From NCBI GenBank assembly GCA_963705515.1, contig CAVPJV010000008.1:372001-436000 (forward strand): a stretch of 64,000 nucleotides of DNA, read 5' to 3'. This DNA is from Gaiellasilicea sp963705515. Lineage in GTDB: Bacteria > Actinomycetota > Thermoleophilia > Gaiellales > Gaiellaceae. Under the pieces are notes generated by a model. The model did not search any database. It saw only the letters and a program-made list of their open reading frames with translations, and was not told where the DNA came from. The position numbers were made by a program, and so were the translations under genes. Below, in pieces: positions 24,873-33,895 of the stretch (its first letter is position 1; each line of letters begins with the position of its first letter).

Positions 24873-26090
24873 ATGGCCGACCGCAGACCACACATCCTGG
24901 TGCTCAACCAGTACTACAAGCCAGGCGTCGAGGCGACCGCCAACCTGCTCGCCGACCTCTGCGAGTCGCTGGCGGAGGAGTTCGACGTGACCGTCGTCAC
25001 CGGACGGCTGCAGGGCCGCGCCGACCTCCCGTCAGAGGAGATGCTGAACGGCGTGCGCGTGCTCCGCACACGCTCGACCGCATTCGACCGGACGAAGCTC
25101 AGGTTCCGGGCGCTGAACTACATCACCTATCTTCTGGACAGCCTCGTCCGAGCGCGCTCGGCCGCGCGCCCCGACCTCGTGCTCTGCATGACCGATCCGC
25201 CGATCGTCGGCGATCTCGGCCTCCTGATCGCGCGGCGGAGGCGCGTCCCGCTGCTCGTCATCAGCGAGGACGTCTTCCCCGAGATCGCAACGGAGCTCGG
25301 GCGGCTGACGAACCCGCTCGTGATCGCGCCGCTCCGAGCGCTCGTCGGCTTCTACCTGCGTCGAGCGGACACGGTCGTGGCGATCGGGGAGCGGATGCGC
25401 GAGCGGCTGATCGCAAAGGGTGCCCCGCCCGAGCGTGTGATCGTGATCCCGAACTGGGTCGACACCGCGTCGATCACGCCGCAGCCCAAGCAGAACGAGT
25501 GGTCGCGCGACGCCGGGCTCGACGGCCGCTTCGTGGTCATGCACTCGGGCAACGTCGGGCACGCCCAGAACCTCGACAAGCTGATCGTCGCGACGACGCA
25601 CCTGCGCGACCTCGACGAGCTGTCGGTTCCGATCATCGGCTTCGGCGCCCGAAGCCGCGAGCTGGAGCAGCTGGCAAAGGAGCTCGGGGCCGATCGGGTG
25701 GGCTTCTTCGAATACCAGCCGCGCGAGCGCCTCAGCGAATCGCTCTCCGCCGCGGACGTCCACTACGTCGGGCTGGCGCCTGGGCTCTCGGGCTACGTCG
25801 TTCCGAGCCGCCTGTACGGAATCCTCTCGGCCGGTCGCCCCGTCATCGTCGCAGCGGACGAGGACAGTGAGACGGCGGGGCTCGTCAGTGAGGTCGGTTG
25901 CGGCGTCGTCGTGCCGGCCGACCGGCCGGACCTCGTCGCCGCGGCGATCCGCGACGCGCACGACGGCCGGCTCGATCTCGAGGCGATGGGTGCAGCAGGG
26001 CGGGAGTACGTCGTCCGCAATGCCGATCGTCTCCTTGCGCTCAGCCGCTATCGAGAGGTCGTCCGCGGGCTCCTCGCGCCTCGCTCATGA
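24873..26090 (+). CDS. GT4 glycosyltransferase (WbuB-like)
   Basis: 405 residues. ILVLNQYYKPGVEATANLL opens the acceptor domain; VTVVTGRLQGRADLPSEE and LCMTDPPIVGDLGLLIARR are typical of WbuB/colanic-acid GT4 enzymes, which often add an N-acetyl-amino sugar. The donor domain has FVVMHSGNVGHAQNLDKL and GYVVPSRLYGILSAGRPVI. Family is clear, donor only suggested. ATG is supported by the -10 hexamer six bases upstream; the stop overlaps the next ATG (ATGA). Confidence 0.89.
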   Translation: MADRRPHILVLNQYYKPGVEATANLLADLCESLAEEFDVTVVTGRLQGRADLPSEEMLNGVRVLRTRSTAFDRTKLRFRALNYITYLLDSLVRARSAARPDLVLCMTDPPIVGDLGLLIARRRRVPLLVISEDVFPEIATELGRLTNPLVIAPLRALVGFYLRRADTVVAIGERMRERLIAKGAPPERVIVIPNWVDTASITPQPKQNEWSRDAGLDGRFVVMHSGNVGHAQNLDKLIVATTHLRDLDELSVPIIGFGARSRELEQLAKELGADRVGFFEYQPRERLSESLSAADVHYVGLAPGLSGYVVPSRLYGILSAGRPVIVAADEDSETAGLVSEVGCGVVVPADRPDLVAAAIRDAHDGRLDLEAMGAAGREYVVRNADRLLALSRYREVVRGLLAPRS

Positions 26091-27250
26091 GGGTTCTCCA
26101 GGTCACGCCGTACTACGCCCCGGCGTGGGCGTACGGCGGCCCGCCGCGGGTGATGAGCGACTTCGCCTCCGGGCTGGCCGCGCGCGGGCACGTGGTCGAC
26201 GTGCTCACGACCGACGTGCTCGACGACGAGCGGCGGGCGACGCCTCGCGAGGAGGTGCTCGACGGCGTGCGCGTCCGGCGGCTGCCGAACCTGAGCAACT
26301 CGTTGGCGTGGCGGACGAAGAAGTATCTGCCGCGGGGGCTCGTGCGCCGCCTGGCGGTCGAGGTCCAGGGCTACGACGTCGTGCACGTGACCGACGCGCG
26401 CACCTACCTGACGGCCTCCGCGTATCTCGCAACCCGGACGAGGCGGACACCGCTCGCCCTGTCGGCACACGGCTCACTCCCGGGCTCGAGCGGGTTGCGC
26501 GGGAGGGTGAAGGACGTCTACGACGCCGCGCTCGTGCGTCCCATGCTCCGCGGGGCGGCGCTGCTCTTCGCCCAGACGGCGCACGAGGCCCGCCTCTACG
26601 AGCAGTTCGGCGGCCGGCGCGACGCGATCGTGCAGCTCCCGCTGCCGTTGCCGCCTCTCGACCTCGCCGACGCGCCCGCGGCGGGATCGTTTCGCGAGTC
26701 GATCGCTGTCTCCGCGGAGACGCCGCTGCTGCTCTTCCTCGGACGCGTCAACAGGCTGAAAGGGCTGGACGTGCTGATCGAGTCGGTGGAGCCTCTGCTC
26801 GAGTCAGGCACGGTGCTCGCCGTCGTCGGGCGCGACGACGGCCAGCTCGACGAGCTCCGGAGCCGCTTCGCGCCGCTCTTCTCGGCCGGTGCGGTCCGCT
26901 TTGCCGGCCCGCTCTACGGGTCGGATCGGTTCGCCGCCTACGTGGACGCCGACGTCTTCTGCCTGACGCCGCGGCACTGGGAGGAGACCTCCGTCGCAGC
27001 ACTCGAAGCGGCCGCCTGCGGCACGCCGGTCGTCGTCACGGAGCAGTCGGAGATTCCGGGCCTCGGTGCGAGCGGCGGCGGCTTCGTCGTGCCGCTCCGC
27101 AACGAGGAGATCCTCGGCGCGGTTTCGGCGGCGCTCGCCGGCGGGGCCGAGATGGGCGCGCGGGCGCAGGCGCACGTGACGGCGCAGCACGGTCGTGATG
27201 CCGTTGTCGCGCAGCTGGAGCAGCACTTGCTCGCGGTGTCAGGCGGCTGA
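26087..27250 (+). CDS. GT4 glycosyltransferase
   Basis: 387 residues. VLQVTPYYAPAWAYGGPPRV is a classical GT4 N-terminus, followed by LALSAHGSLPGSSGLRGRV. The donor domain shows LLLFLGRVNRLKGLDVLIES and PRHWEETSVAALEAAACGTP. ATG overlaps the upstream GT4 stop, so the two are co-translated. The 3' end overlaps the stop region of a convergent aminotransferase by 12 bases. Confidence 0.9.
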   Translation: MRVLQVTPYYAPAWAYGGPPRVMSDFASGLAARGHVVDVLTTDVLDDERRATPREEVLDGVRVRRLPNLSNSLAWRTKKYLPRGLVRRLAVEVQGYDVVHVTDARTYLTASAYLATRTRRTPLALSAHGSLPGSSGLRGRVKDVYDAALVRPMLRGAALLFAQTAHEARLYEQFGGRRDAIVQLPLPLPPLDLADAPAAGSFRESIAVSAETPLLLFLGRVNRLKGLDVLIESVEPLLESGTVLAVVGRDDGQLDELRSRFAPLFSAGAVRFAGPLYGSDRFAAYVDADVFCLTPRHWEETSVAALEAAACGTPVVVTEQSEIPGLGASGGGFVVPLRNEEILGAVSAALAGGAEMGARAQAHVTAQHGRDAVVAQLEQHLLAVSGG

Positions 27251-28330
27251 GAGCCGTGCCGCTGCCTCTGCGACGGTCCTGATCTCCTCGTCGGTGTGGG
27301 TCTCCGAGAGCGGCAGGCTCACGACGTGCTCGCAGAGCGACTCCGCGACCGGAAAGCCGCCGGGCACGTCGAGCTCGCGGTACGCCGGCTGATGGTGCAC
27401 CGGCGTCGGATAGTGCACGGCTGTGCCGATGCCGGCCTCGTCCAGTGCGACCCTGAACCGGTCGCGGTCCGGAGACTGCACGACGTAGAGGTGATAGGCA
27501 TGGTCGCGGCCGGCGACGGTTGCGGGAGTCGTCAGTGCTGTGCCGGCGAGCGTCTCGTCGTAGATCGCCGCAAGCCGCCGTCGCCGGTCGACGCTCGCGC
27601 GAAGGTGGCCGAGCTTGACGGAGAGAACGGCCGCCTGGATCGGATCGAGCCTGCTGTTCAGCCCATGCAGGACATGCTCGAAGCGCTCCCGCTCGCCGTA
27701 GTTGCGGAGCAGGCGTGCGCGGTCGGCGATCTCGTCCGACCGGGTGACGACGGCTCCTGCGTCCCCGAGCGCGCCGAGGTTCTTCGTCGGGTAGAAGCTG
27801 AACGCGGCCGCGACCCCGAGCGAGCCGGCCGGCCTGCCGCCGATCGTGGCGCCGTGCGCCTGGGCGCAGTCCTCGACGACGCAGGGACGCCCAGCGCGAG
27901 CATCGGCCTCGAGGTCGGCGGGCTGCCCGTAGAGGTGGACGGGGAGGATCGCCTTCGTCCGCGGCGTCAGGCGACGCTCGACCTCGGCAGGGTCGAGCGT
28001 GTAGGTCGCCGGGTCGACGTCCGCGAGCACCGGCGTCGCGCCGGCGCGCTCGATCCCGACGATCGTCGGGATGCACGTGTTCGCCGCCGTGATCACCTCG
28101 TCGCCGGGGCCGACGCCGACCGCGAGCAGCGCGATCGTGATCGCATCCGTTCCCGATGCGACCCCGACGGCGTGCCGAGCGGCGCAGGCCGTCGCGAACG
28201 CCGACTCGAAGCGGTCGACCTCGTCCGAGAGGATGTAGTGGCCGCTGTCGAGCACGCGCGCGATCGCAGCGTCCAGCTCTTCGCGCAGCGACTCCGTCTC
28301 GCGCGTCAGGTCGAGGAACGGGACCCTCAC
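27239..28330 (-). CDS. DegT/DnrJ/EryC1/StrS PLP-dependent sugar aminotransferase (second copy)
   Basis: 363 residues beginning VPFLDLTRETESLREELDAA, typical of DesV/FdtB/WblQ-type 3-aminotransferases. The PLP lysine is in FSFYPTKNLGALGDAGAVV near residue 180. VASGTDAITIALLAVGVG and EVITAANTCIPTIVGI are the usual binding regions. It differs clearly from the DegT at 6822-7940 and may act at sugar C3, but that is inference. GTG start overlaps the epimerase stop by 4 nt in a four-gene minus-strand operon. Confidence 0.9.
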   Translation of the reverse strand: MRVPFLDLTRETESLREELDAAIARVLDSGHYILSDEVDRFESAFATACAARHAVGVASGTDAITIALLAVGVGPGDEVITAANTCIPTIVGIERAGATPVLADVDPATYTLDPAEVERRLTPRTKAILPVHLYGQPADLEADARAGRPCVVEDCAQAHGATIGGRPAGSLGVAAAFSFYPTKNLGALGDAGAVVTRSDEIADRARLLRNYGERERFEHVLHGLNSRLDPIQAAVLSVKLGHLRASVDRRRRLAAIYDETLAGTALTTPATVAGRDHAYHLYVVQSPDRDRFRVALDEAGIGTAVHYPTPVHHQPAYRELDVPGGFPVAESLCEHVVSLPLSETHTDEEIRTVAEAAARLSAA

Positions 28331-29337
28331 TCGTCCGCCCCGTAGGCGTCGCCGTGCTCGCGGTAGTACTCGAGCGTCCGCGCGAGACCTTCTTCGAGGT
28401 CGACTTCCGGGCGCCAGCCGAGCTCGCGCTCGATCGCCGAGTAGTCGGCGTAGAAGTCGCCGATGTCGATCGCCTTCCGGTCCTCGGGGAAGGGGATCAG
28501 CCGGATCCGGCCGCTGCCCGCGATCCGGGTCAGCGTCTCGCCGAGCTCGAGCAGGGACACGTGACCGTCGCCGCCGAGGTTGTAGACCCGGCCCGCCGCC
28601 TCCTCTCGCGCGGCCGCGAGCAGGAAGGCGGCGATCGCGTCGTCGACGTACGTGAGATCGCGGCGCTGGCTGCCGTCGCCGTAGATCAGGATCTCCTCGT
28701 CGGCGAGCGCGTGCCTGATCCAGATGCCGAGGAACGTCTGCCTGGCGTCGCGCACGCGCATGCGCGGCCCGTAGGTGTTCGTGAGCCGCAGCACGCTCGT
28801 GCGGATCCCGTAGACGTCTCCGTAGAGGAGGTGGTACCACTCGCCGGCGGCCTTGTTGATTCCGTTCACGTCCACGGGCGCGACCGGGTGGCTCTCGTCG
28901 ACCGGAAGGCGCTGCGGGCGCCCGTAGAGCTGGCGCGTGCTCGCGAAGACGACTGTGATCTGCGGGTTCTCGTGCCGGCACGCCTCGAGGATCGAGAGCT
29001 GGCTCCGGGCGTTGATCTCGAGGTCGGTGTACGGGTCGGTCATCGAGTCGAGGTGGCTCGTCTGGCCGGCGAGGTTGAAGAGGACGTCCTGGTCGCGCAC
29101 GAGGTAGCGGAGGCTGTGCTCGTCGCGGACGTCGGAGATGTTGACGGTCAGCCGGTCCTCGACGCCGGCGACGTTGTAGAGCAGGCCGCCGTACTCGGGC
29201 ACGAGCGAGTCGACGATCGTGACCACCGCGCCCAGCTCGAGCAGCTCGCGCGCGAGGTTGGAGCCGATGAAGCCGAGCCCACCGGTGATCAGCACGCGCC
29301 GGCCGGCGAACGCGTCGGCTAGATCGGGGCGGATCAC
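28327..29337 (-). CDS. Extended-SDR NAD-dependent epimerase/dehydratase with NxxxK in place of YxxxK
   Basis: 336 residues. Residues about 14-24 are the NAD-binding LITGGLGFIGSNLARELL. FASTRQLYGRPQRLPVDE and LRLTNTYGPRMRVRDARQTF place it in the UDP-glucose-epimerase/GDP-mannose-dehydratase superfamily. The position of the catalytic tyrosine reads VNGINKAAGEWYHLLYG, so the Tyr of YxxxK appears to be Asn. I believe this is a recurring feature of one subgroup, but cannot check it here. If so, chemistry may rely on another residue. It lies between a CgeB-like GT and a DegT aminotransferase. GTG start overlaps the upstream stop by 4 nt. Confidence 0.82.
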   Translation of the reverse strand: MIRPDLADAFAGRRVLITGGLGFIGSNLARELLELGAVVTIVDSLVPEYGGLLYNVAGVEDRLTVNISDVRDEHSLRYLVRDQDVLFNLAGQTSHLDSMTDPYTDLEINARSQLSILEACRHENPQITVVFASTRQLYGRPQRLPVDESHPVAPVDVNGINKAAGEWYHLLYGDVYGIRTSVLRLTNTYGPRMRVRDARQTFLGIWIRHALADEEILIYGDGSQRRDLTYVDDAIAAFLLAAAREEAAGRVYNLGGDGHVSLLELGETLTRIAGSGRIRLIPFPEDRKAIDIGDFYADYSAIERELGWRPEVDLEEGLARTLEYYREHGDAYGADE

Positions 29338-30386
29338 GGCAGGTGGCTCCTCAGGATCTCCGCCAGCTCGCGCATGCGGAGCTCGTAGGTGTGGTCGCGC
29401 AGCGTCCGGGCCTGGCCGGCCGACGCGATCGCCCGCCGCTCCTCGTCGTGCGCGAGATAGTGCCGTGCCTTCTCGATCAGGTCGTCCACGCCGGCGTACG
29501 TTACGACCTCGCGCCCGGGCTCGAAGAGCTCGGAGAGGTTCGACCCCTCGTCCGTGAGCAGCAGCGAGCCGACACCGGTTGCCTCGTACAGTCTCATGTT
29601 GTTCGCGTGGCCCTCCGCTTCGGCGATGTGCCTGTTGAGCGAGATGCGCGCGTCGCGGAGGAGCCGGTACATGTCGAGCCCCCAGGCCTGGCCGCGGTAC
29701 TCCCGTCTGATGCGAGACCACGGCGGCCAGCCGCGGAGGTCGTACCCCCAGAACTCGATCGGCACCTGCCGAGCGGCGCGGTTGAAGGTGCTGTTGCCCC
29801 GCCGATGGTGCAACCGGTTGAGGGCGCCGACGAAGACGATCTCGCGCGTGGGCGGGGCTGCGTCGAGGTCGTCCAGGATCCGGGGGTCGAAGCCGATGCG
29901 GAAGTACTCCGAGCCGACCCCGAGCGCGCGGAAGCGGTCGACGTAGTGCGGGAACGACGTCAGGATGAGGTCGAAGGCGCGGAGGCGGTCCGTGCCGGGA
30001 GCCGCGCTCGCGATCTGGCCGACGAGCAGCTTCCCGTCGCCTCGGATCGCGGCGAGTGTCTCGTCTTCGAGGACGTTCAGGTTCTGCAGGTAGACGACGT
30101 CTGGCTCGAACCAGCGAACCTGCTCGAGCACGAGGGCGTCTCCGGCGAGGTCGACGCCGTGCTCTCGCGCCCAGGCCTGCTGCAGGGGCGCGGCGTCGAC
30201 CACGACCTCGTGCGCGGCGACGCCGGCTTTCGCGAGGTTGTGCGAGTACGCGTCGGCTGTGGCGAAGTGCGTGTCCATGAGCGCCCGCCATTGCTCGTCG
30301 TACGACGCGGCGGCCAGCGCCGGGCTCGACCGGTAGTGGCTGTCGAGGAAGGCGCCGTAGACGGTGTCGAGGATCAGGACCCGCAT
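29334..30386 (-). CDS. Glycosyltransferase, CgeB/GT1-like (GT-B fold)
   Basis: 350 residues. The C-terminal half carries EGHANNMRLYEATGVGSLLL and LSELFEPGREVVTYAGVDDL, then a helical tail with RTLRDHTYELRMRELAEIL, diagnostic of the CgeB/Glyco_trans_1_2 family. The N-terminal half (VLILDTVYGAFLDSHYR) is the acceptor domain. It reads continuously with the upstream epimerase gene only because of a frame break in that gene; the proper epimerase stop (30389-30391) lies two bases before this ATG. Confidence 0.82.
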   Translation of the reverse strand: MRVLILDTVYGAFLDSHYRSSPALAAASYDEQWRALMDTHFATADAYSHNLAKAGVAAHEVVVDAAPLQQAWAREHGVDLAGDALVLEQVRWFEPDVVYLQNLNVLEDETLAAIRGDGKLLVGQIASAAPGTDRLRAFDLILTSFPHYVDRFRALGVGSEYFRIGFDPRILDDLDAAPPTREIVFVGALNRLHHRRGNSTFNRAARQVPIEFWGYDLRGWPPWSRIRREYRGQAWGLDMYRLLRDARISLNRHIAEAEGHANNMRLYEATGVGSLLLTDEGSNLSELFEPGREVVTYAGVDDLIEKARHYLAHDEERRAIASAGQARTLRDHTYELRMRELAEILRSHLP

Positions 30387-30388
30387 CG

Positions 30389-31481
30389 CTACGGGAGCTG
30401 GTCGAACAAGACCGCCGCCGCCCGCGCGCCGGCGGCTCCCGTCCCAGCCGGGGATCACGTCGCCCGGCTTCGGCCGCTCGAGCAGCTTCGGGATCTCGGC
30501 AATCCGCTCCGGCTTCGCGCCGAGGACGGTGTTCGTGCCGAGCTCCTCCGTCACCCGGCGCTCGGTCGAGTCCCGGAGCGTGAAGCAGCGAACGCCGAGC
30601 GCTGTCGTCTCCTCCTGGATGCCGCCGGAGTCGGTCAGGACGAAGGCGGCGTCGGCCTCGAGGCAGAGGAAGTCGAGATAGCCCAGCGGCTCGGTCGCGA
30701 GCACGCCGGAGTCGCGCAGGCGCGCGTCGTCGCCGGTCGACTCCAGGTTGCGGAGCGTCCGCGGGTGCACCGGGAAGATGACCGGGTGGTCGCGGGCGAG
30801 CGTGATCAGCCCGTCGGTGACCGCCGTCAGCTTCGCGGGGTCGTCGACGAGCGCGGGGCGGTGGAGCGTCACGAGGGCGTACTCGCCCGGCTGCAGCCCG
30901 AACTGCTCCCAGCTCTGCCGCTCCCGGGCCCTGTCGAGGTGCTCGAGCAGCGAGTCGATCATCGTGTTGCCGACGAGGTGGACGCCGGACGTGATCCCCT
31001 CGCGCTGCAGGTTCGTGATCGCCTCCTCCGAGTGGGCCAGCAGGATGTCGCTGAGGTGGTCGGTGAGCACGCGGTTGTGCTCTTCCGGCATCGTGCGGTC
31101 GAAGCTGCGAAGGCCGGCCTCGATGTGGGCGATCGGGACGCCGAGCTTCACCGCGGCGAGCGCTCCGGCGAGCGTCGAGTTGACGTCGCCGGCGACGACG
31201 CAGAGGTCGATCTCGCGTTCGCTCAGGACGCGCTCGACGCCGACGAGGACCTTGGCGGTCTGCTCGGCGTGGGTTCCCGAGCCGACGGCGAGGAACTCGT
31301 CCGGCCGCGGCATCGCCAGCTCGCGGAAGAAGACGTCCGACATCGCGTCGTCGTAGTGCTGCCCCGTGTGCAGGAGCACGAGCTCCAGGGAGGGATCGAG
31401 CGCGGCCAGCTCCCGGTACACCGGAGCCGACTTCATGAAGTTCGGCCGCGCGCCGACGACAAAGCAGACGCGAGCCGACAC
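30389..31481 (-). CDS. wecB: UDP-N-acetylglucosamine 2-epimerase, non-hydrolysing; one frame break near the 3' end
   Basis: About 363 residues. CFVVGARPNFMKSAPVYREL at the start, GDVNSTLAGALAAVKLG and HIEAGLRSFDRTMPEEHNR near residue 95-115, and LTDSGGIQEETTALGVRCF near residue 280 define the WecB/MnaA family, which converts UDP-GlcNAc to UDP-ManNAc. After WDG at about 30441 the frame moves +1 at a GGG; the corrected end reads AAGARAAAVLFDQLP and stops at 30389, matching the normal length. Uncorrected, it would fuse to the next GT. GTG start preceded by TAGGAT at 7 nt. First gene of a minus-strand sugar-nucleotide operon. Confidence 0.9.
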
Positions 31482-31488
31482 GCGGGGG

Positions 31489-31494
31489 ATCCTA
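31489..31494 (-). promoter_or_regulatory. Candidate -10 (TAGGAT) for the wecB operon
   Basis: On the minus strand TAGGAT ends 7 nt before the GTG at 31481. No SD is seen. Confidence 0.4.
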
Positions 31495-31535
31495 CCGTCG
31501 GCTCGGTGCTTCCTCGGGTGATGACCGTCGAGGCA

Positions 31536-31639
31536 CTGGGTCGTGGGCACCGAGCGATGCAAGGACGCAGGGAGCGCTCATAGCCACTGCTATGAGCGCG
31601 ACCGAGGACGCCGCAGCGCGATGCGTGCCCACGGGCCAG
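31536..31639 (+). repeat. Non-coding hairpin element, copy B
   Basis: Outer arms CTGGGTCGTGGGCAC (31536-31550) and GTGCCCACGGGCCAG (31625-31639) pair with one G-U and one mismatch. Inside is GCAAGGACGCAGGGAGC followed by an 11-bp perfect hairpin, GCGCTCATAGC-CACT-GCTATGAGCGC, then GACCGAGGACGC. The core matches copy A (4533-4695) read on the opposite strand, whereas the outer arms do not match copy A in sequence. It lies in the 199-bp divergent gap between wecB and a membrane GT2, upstream of the -10 of the latter. Confidence 0.7.
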
Positions 31640-31668
31640 GGGCCGGCGGACATCGCCTGAGGGAGCAC

Positions 31669-31674
31669 TAGACT
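31669..31674 (+). promoter_or_regulatory. Candidate -10 (TAGACT) of a leaderless transcript
   Basis: TAGACT ends exactly 6 nt before the GTG at 31681. It lies 29 bases downstream of hairpin element copy B, so the element would not be in this transcript. Confidence 0.45.
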
Positions 31675-31680
31675 CGGCCC

Positions 31681-32780
31681 GTGCTGGTGCTCAAGATCCT
31701 GTTCTGGCTCTCGCTGGGGGCGCTCCTCTGGACGCACGTCGTCTACCCGCTCGGTGCCGCCGCGCTCGCGCGCGTGCGCACGCGGCGTGTCCGCAAGGAG
31801 GCGATCGAGCCGCACGTGACCGTGATCGTCGCCGCCTACAACGAGGAGCCGGTGATCGAGCGGCGGCTCGAGAACCTGCTCGCGCTCGACTACCCGGCCG
31901 ACAAGCTGGACGTCGTCGTCACCTCCGACGCGTCGACCGACCGCACGCACGAGCTCGTCGAGCGGTTCGGCGACCGGCGTGCGGCTGATCGTCAACCCGC
32001 GCGGCGGCAAGGTTGCCGCGCAGAACCGGGCCGTGCGCGAGACCGGGGGCGAGATCGTCGCCTTCTCCGACGCGAACGCGACCTGGGCGCCCGACGCGCT
32101 GCGGCAGCTCGTGCGCCAACTTCGCCGACCCGGATGTCGCCTACGTCTGCGGACGGCTCGTGCTCGAGGCGGCCGACGGCTCGAACCGCGAGGGCCTCTA
32201 CTGGCGCTACGAGCTGGTGCAGCGCGAGGCGGAGTCGCGGCTCGGGTCGGTCACCGGCGGCAACGGCTCGATCTACGCCGTGCGCCGGTCGGACTACGTC
32301 GAGGTCGACCCGAAGTGGGGCCACGACCTCTCGTTCCCCTACCGGATGGTGCAGGCGGGGCGCCGCGCGGTCTACGAGCCGCTGGCGAAGGCGTTCGAGA
32401 AGCCGACGCCGTCGAACGAGACCGAGTACCGGCGCAAGGTGCGCATGTTCGAGCACTGCTGGGAGATCACCCTGCGCGGCTCGATGCTGAAGCGGCTGCC
32501 GTTCGGCTACCTCGTCGAGGTGATCTCGCACCGGCTGCTCCGGTACGGCAGCGGGCTCCTCCACCTCGTCCTGCTCGCCACCTCGCTCGCACTCGTCGGC
32601 GAGGGGCTCGTCTACCAGCTCGTGCTCGGGGCGCAGCTGCTGCTGCTCGTCGCCGCGGCCGTCGGGGTCGGGATCGCGCGCTACTACACGCTCGTGACCT
32701 GGGCGACCGTCGTCTCGCTCTGGAACTACCTCCGCCGCGGCGTGCCCGCGACGTGGGAGGCAGCGGAGGGGACGCGCTGA
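31681..32780 (+). CDS. Membrane GT2 glycosyltransferase (processive-type layout); two frame breaks
   Basis: An N-terminal membrane helix (ILFWLSLGALLWTHVVYPLG) is followed by VTVIVAAYNEEPVIERRLEN and DVVVTSDASTDRTHELVE. The frame moves +1 near 31974-31979 (then RLIVNPRGGKVAAQNRAV) and again near 32115-32118 (then NFADPDVAYVCGRLVLEA). Downstream are the TGGNGSIYAVRR acceptor region and three C-terminal helices. Corrected length is about 366 residues. The layout is that of BcsA/HasA-related GT2 enzymes that act at the membrane. Both breaks are at CC runs. The 3' end overlaps the next gene by 28 bases. Confidence 0.8.
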
Positions 32781-33355
32781 ATCGTGCACTCGACGTCGCG
32801 ATCGCGGGCGCCGGCCTGGCGATCACGAGCCCGTTGCTCGCGGCCGCCGCGCTCGCGGTCAAGCTCGACGGCGGCGGCCCGGTCCTCTTCAAGCAGACCC
32901 GCGTCGGCAAGGACGGCCACGACTTCGAGCTCCTGAAGCTGCGGACGATGGTCGTCGGCGCCGAGCAGCAGGGCGCCGGCTACGCGGTCGACAAGGGCGA
33001 CAGCCGGATCACGCGCGCCGGCCGTTTCCTCCGCCGCACCTCGCTCGACGAGCTGCCGCAGCTCTGGAACGTCGTCCGCGGCGACATGAGCCTGATCGGG
33101 CCGCGGCCGACGCTCCGCTATCAGGTCGAGCGGTACTCGGAGCGGCAGCGGCGCCGGCTCGAGGTGCTGCCGGGGATCACCGGCTGGGCTCAGATCCACG
33201 GCCGCGCCTCGCTCTCGTGGGACGAGCGGATCGAGCTCGACGTCTGGTACGTCGACCATCGCTCGCCCAGGACCGACCTGCTGATCCTGCTCCGCACGCC
33301 GCTCGCCCTCCTCGGCGGCACCTACAAGGGCGAGACCGGCGGCTGGAAGGGCTAA
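32753..33355 (+). CDS. Phosphoglycosyl transferase, short monotopic type (bacterial sugar transferase)
   Basis: About 200 residues. A re-entrant hydrophobic helix at the N-terminus (AIAGAGLAITSPLLAAAALA) is followed by VLFKQTRVGKDGHDFELLKL, the catalytic Asp-Glu pair in RTSLDELPQLWNVVRGDMSL, IGPRPTLRYQVE and PGITGWAQIHGRASLSW. This is the PglC/WcaJ catalytic core that puts the first sugar phosphate on undecaprenyl phosphate. GTG 32753 is the nearest canonical start; CTG 32771, preceded by GGAGGGG, is possible. Its stop TAA shares bases with the stop of the convergent toxin gene. Confidence 0.9.
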   Translation: MGGSGGDALNRALDVAIAGAGLAITSPLLAAAALAVKLDGGGPVLFKQTRVGKDGHDFELLKLRTMVVGAEQQGAGYAVDKGDSRITRAGRFLRRTSLDELPQLWNVVRGDMSLIGPRPTLRYQVERYSERQRRRLEVLPGITGWAQIHGRASLSWDERIELDVWYVDHRSPRTDLLILLRTPLALLGGTYKGETGGWKG

Positions 33356-33640
33356 GAGCCCGTCGCGGACGCCGCCGCGCGTCCGTCTTGGAACGTGACC
33401 ACGACGACGCGATCCTCCTCCTCCAGGTACGCGTAGACGACGATCAGCCAGCGCCACGGCCCGAGGACGAACCGGAATCCCTGCCACCGGCCCGCGAGCG
33501 GCGCTCCGAGGAGCGGAAAGCGCTCGAGGTGACGCAAGCGACCGTCGCAACCGCTCCGGCGTGTCCGCGGGCAGGCTATGGCTCGCGATCAGCCGCGCGA
33601 GATCCTCTCGCGCGGCGAGGCTGATCTCGACGCGCGCCAC
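33352..33640 (-). CDS. RelE/ParE-like toxin; one frame break
   Basis: Starts GTG 33640: ARVEISLAAREDLARLIASH, typical of the first helix pair of RelE/ParE toxins. Near 33538-33545 the frame moves +1, after which LRHLERFPLLGAPLAGRWQG and FVLGPWRWLIVVYAYLEEED give the standard beta-sheet core and end at 33352. Corrected length is about 95 residues, normal for the family. Such toxins are mRNA interferases or gyrase poisons neutralised by a cognate antitoxin. It follows the antitoxin gene by 3 nt. If the break is real, the toxin is dead and the antitoxin orphaned. Confidence 0.68.
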
Positions 33641-33643
33641 AGG

Positions 33644-33889
33644 CTAGAGCTCGTCGAGCGAAACGGTCTCGCCGCGGCGAGCCTGGTCGAGACCGAGCTG
33701 CGCGCGCTCGAGCGCACCGGGAATCGCGTCGAGAAGGTCGCCGATGTGCCGAGGGTCGGCGTCCGTCTCGTCCAGTGCATGCGCGAGCAGCGAACGCGCC
33801 AGCGTGCCTTCCTGCACGTTGGTTTGCTCGGCCAAGCGGCGCAGCTTCGCCGCGTGAGCTTCACCGAGTGTGACGTTCAGTCGCGCCAT
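33644..33889 (-). CDS. Ribbon-helix-helix antitoxin (CopG/ParD-like)
   Basis: 81 residues: ARLNVTLGEAHAAKLRRLAE is the beta-strand plus first helix of an RHH DNA-binding domain, followed by TNVQEGTLARSLLAHALDE, and an acidic tail (ETVSLDEL) that would bind the toxin. ATG 33889 is chosen over an upstream ATG (33904) because TACCAT ends exactly 6 nt before it. The order antitoxin-toxin with a 3-nt gap is standard for type II systems, which usually repress their own promoter. Confidence 0.75.
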   Translation of the reverse strand: MARLNVTLGEAHAAKLRRLAEQTNVQEGTLARSLLAHALDETDADPRHIGDLLDAIPGALERAQLGLDQARRGETVSLDEL

Positions 33890-33895
33890 GGGCTC

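Noticed and set aside
29334..31562. An apparent fusion of WecB with a CgeB-like glycosyltransferase
   Set aside because: A +1 correction at about 30439 restores the normal WecB C-terminus and stop two bases before the GT's ATG, so the fusion is an artefact of the frame break.
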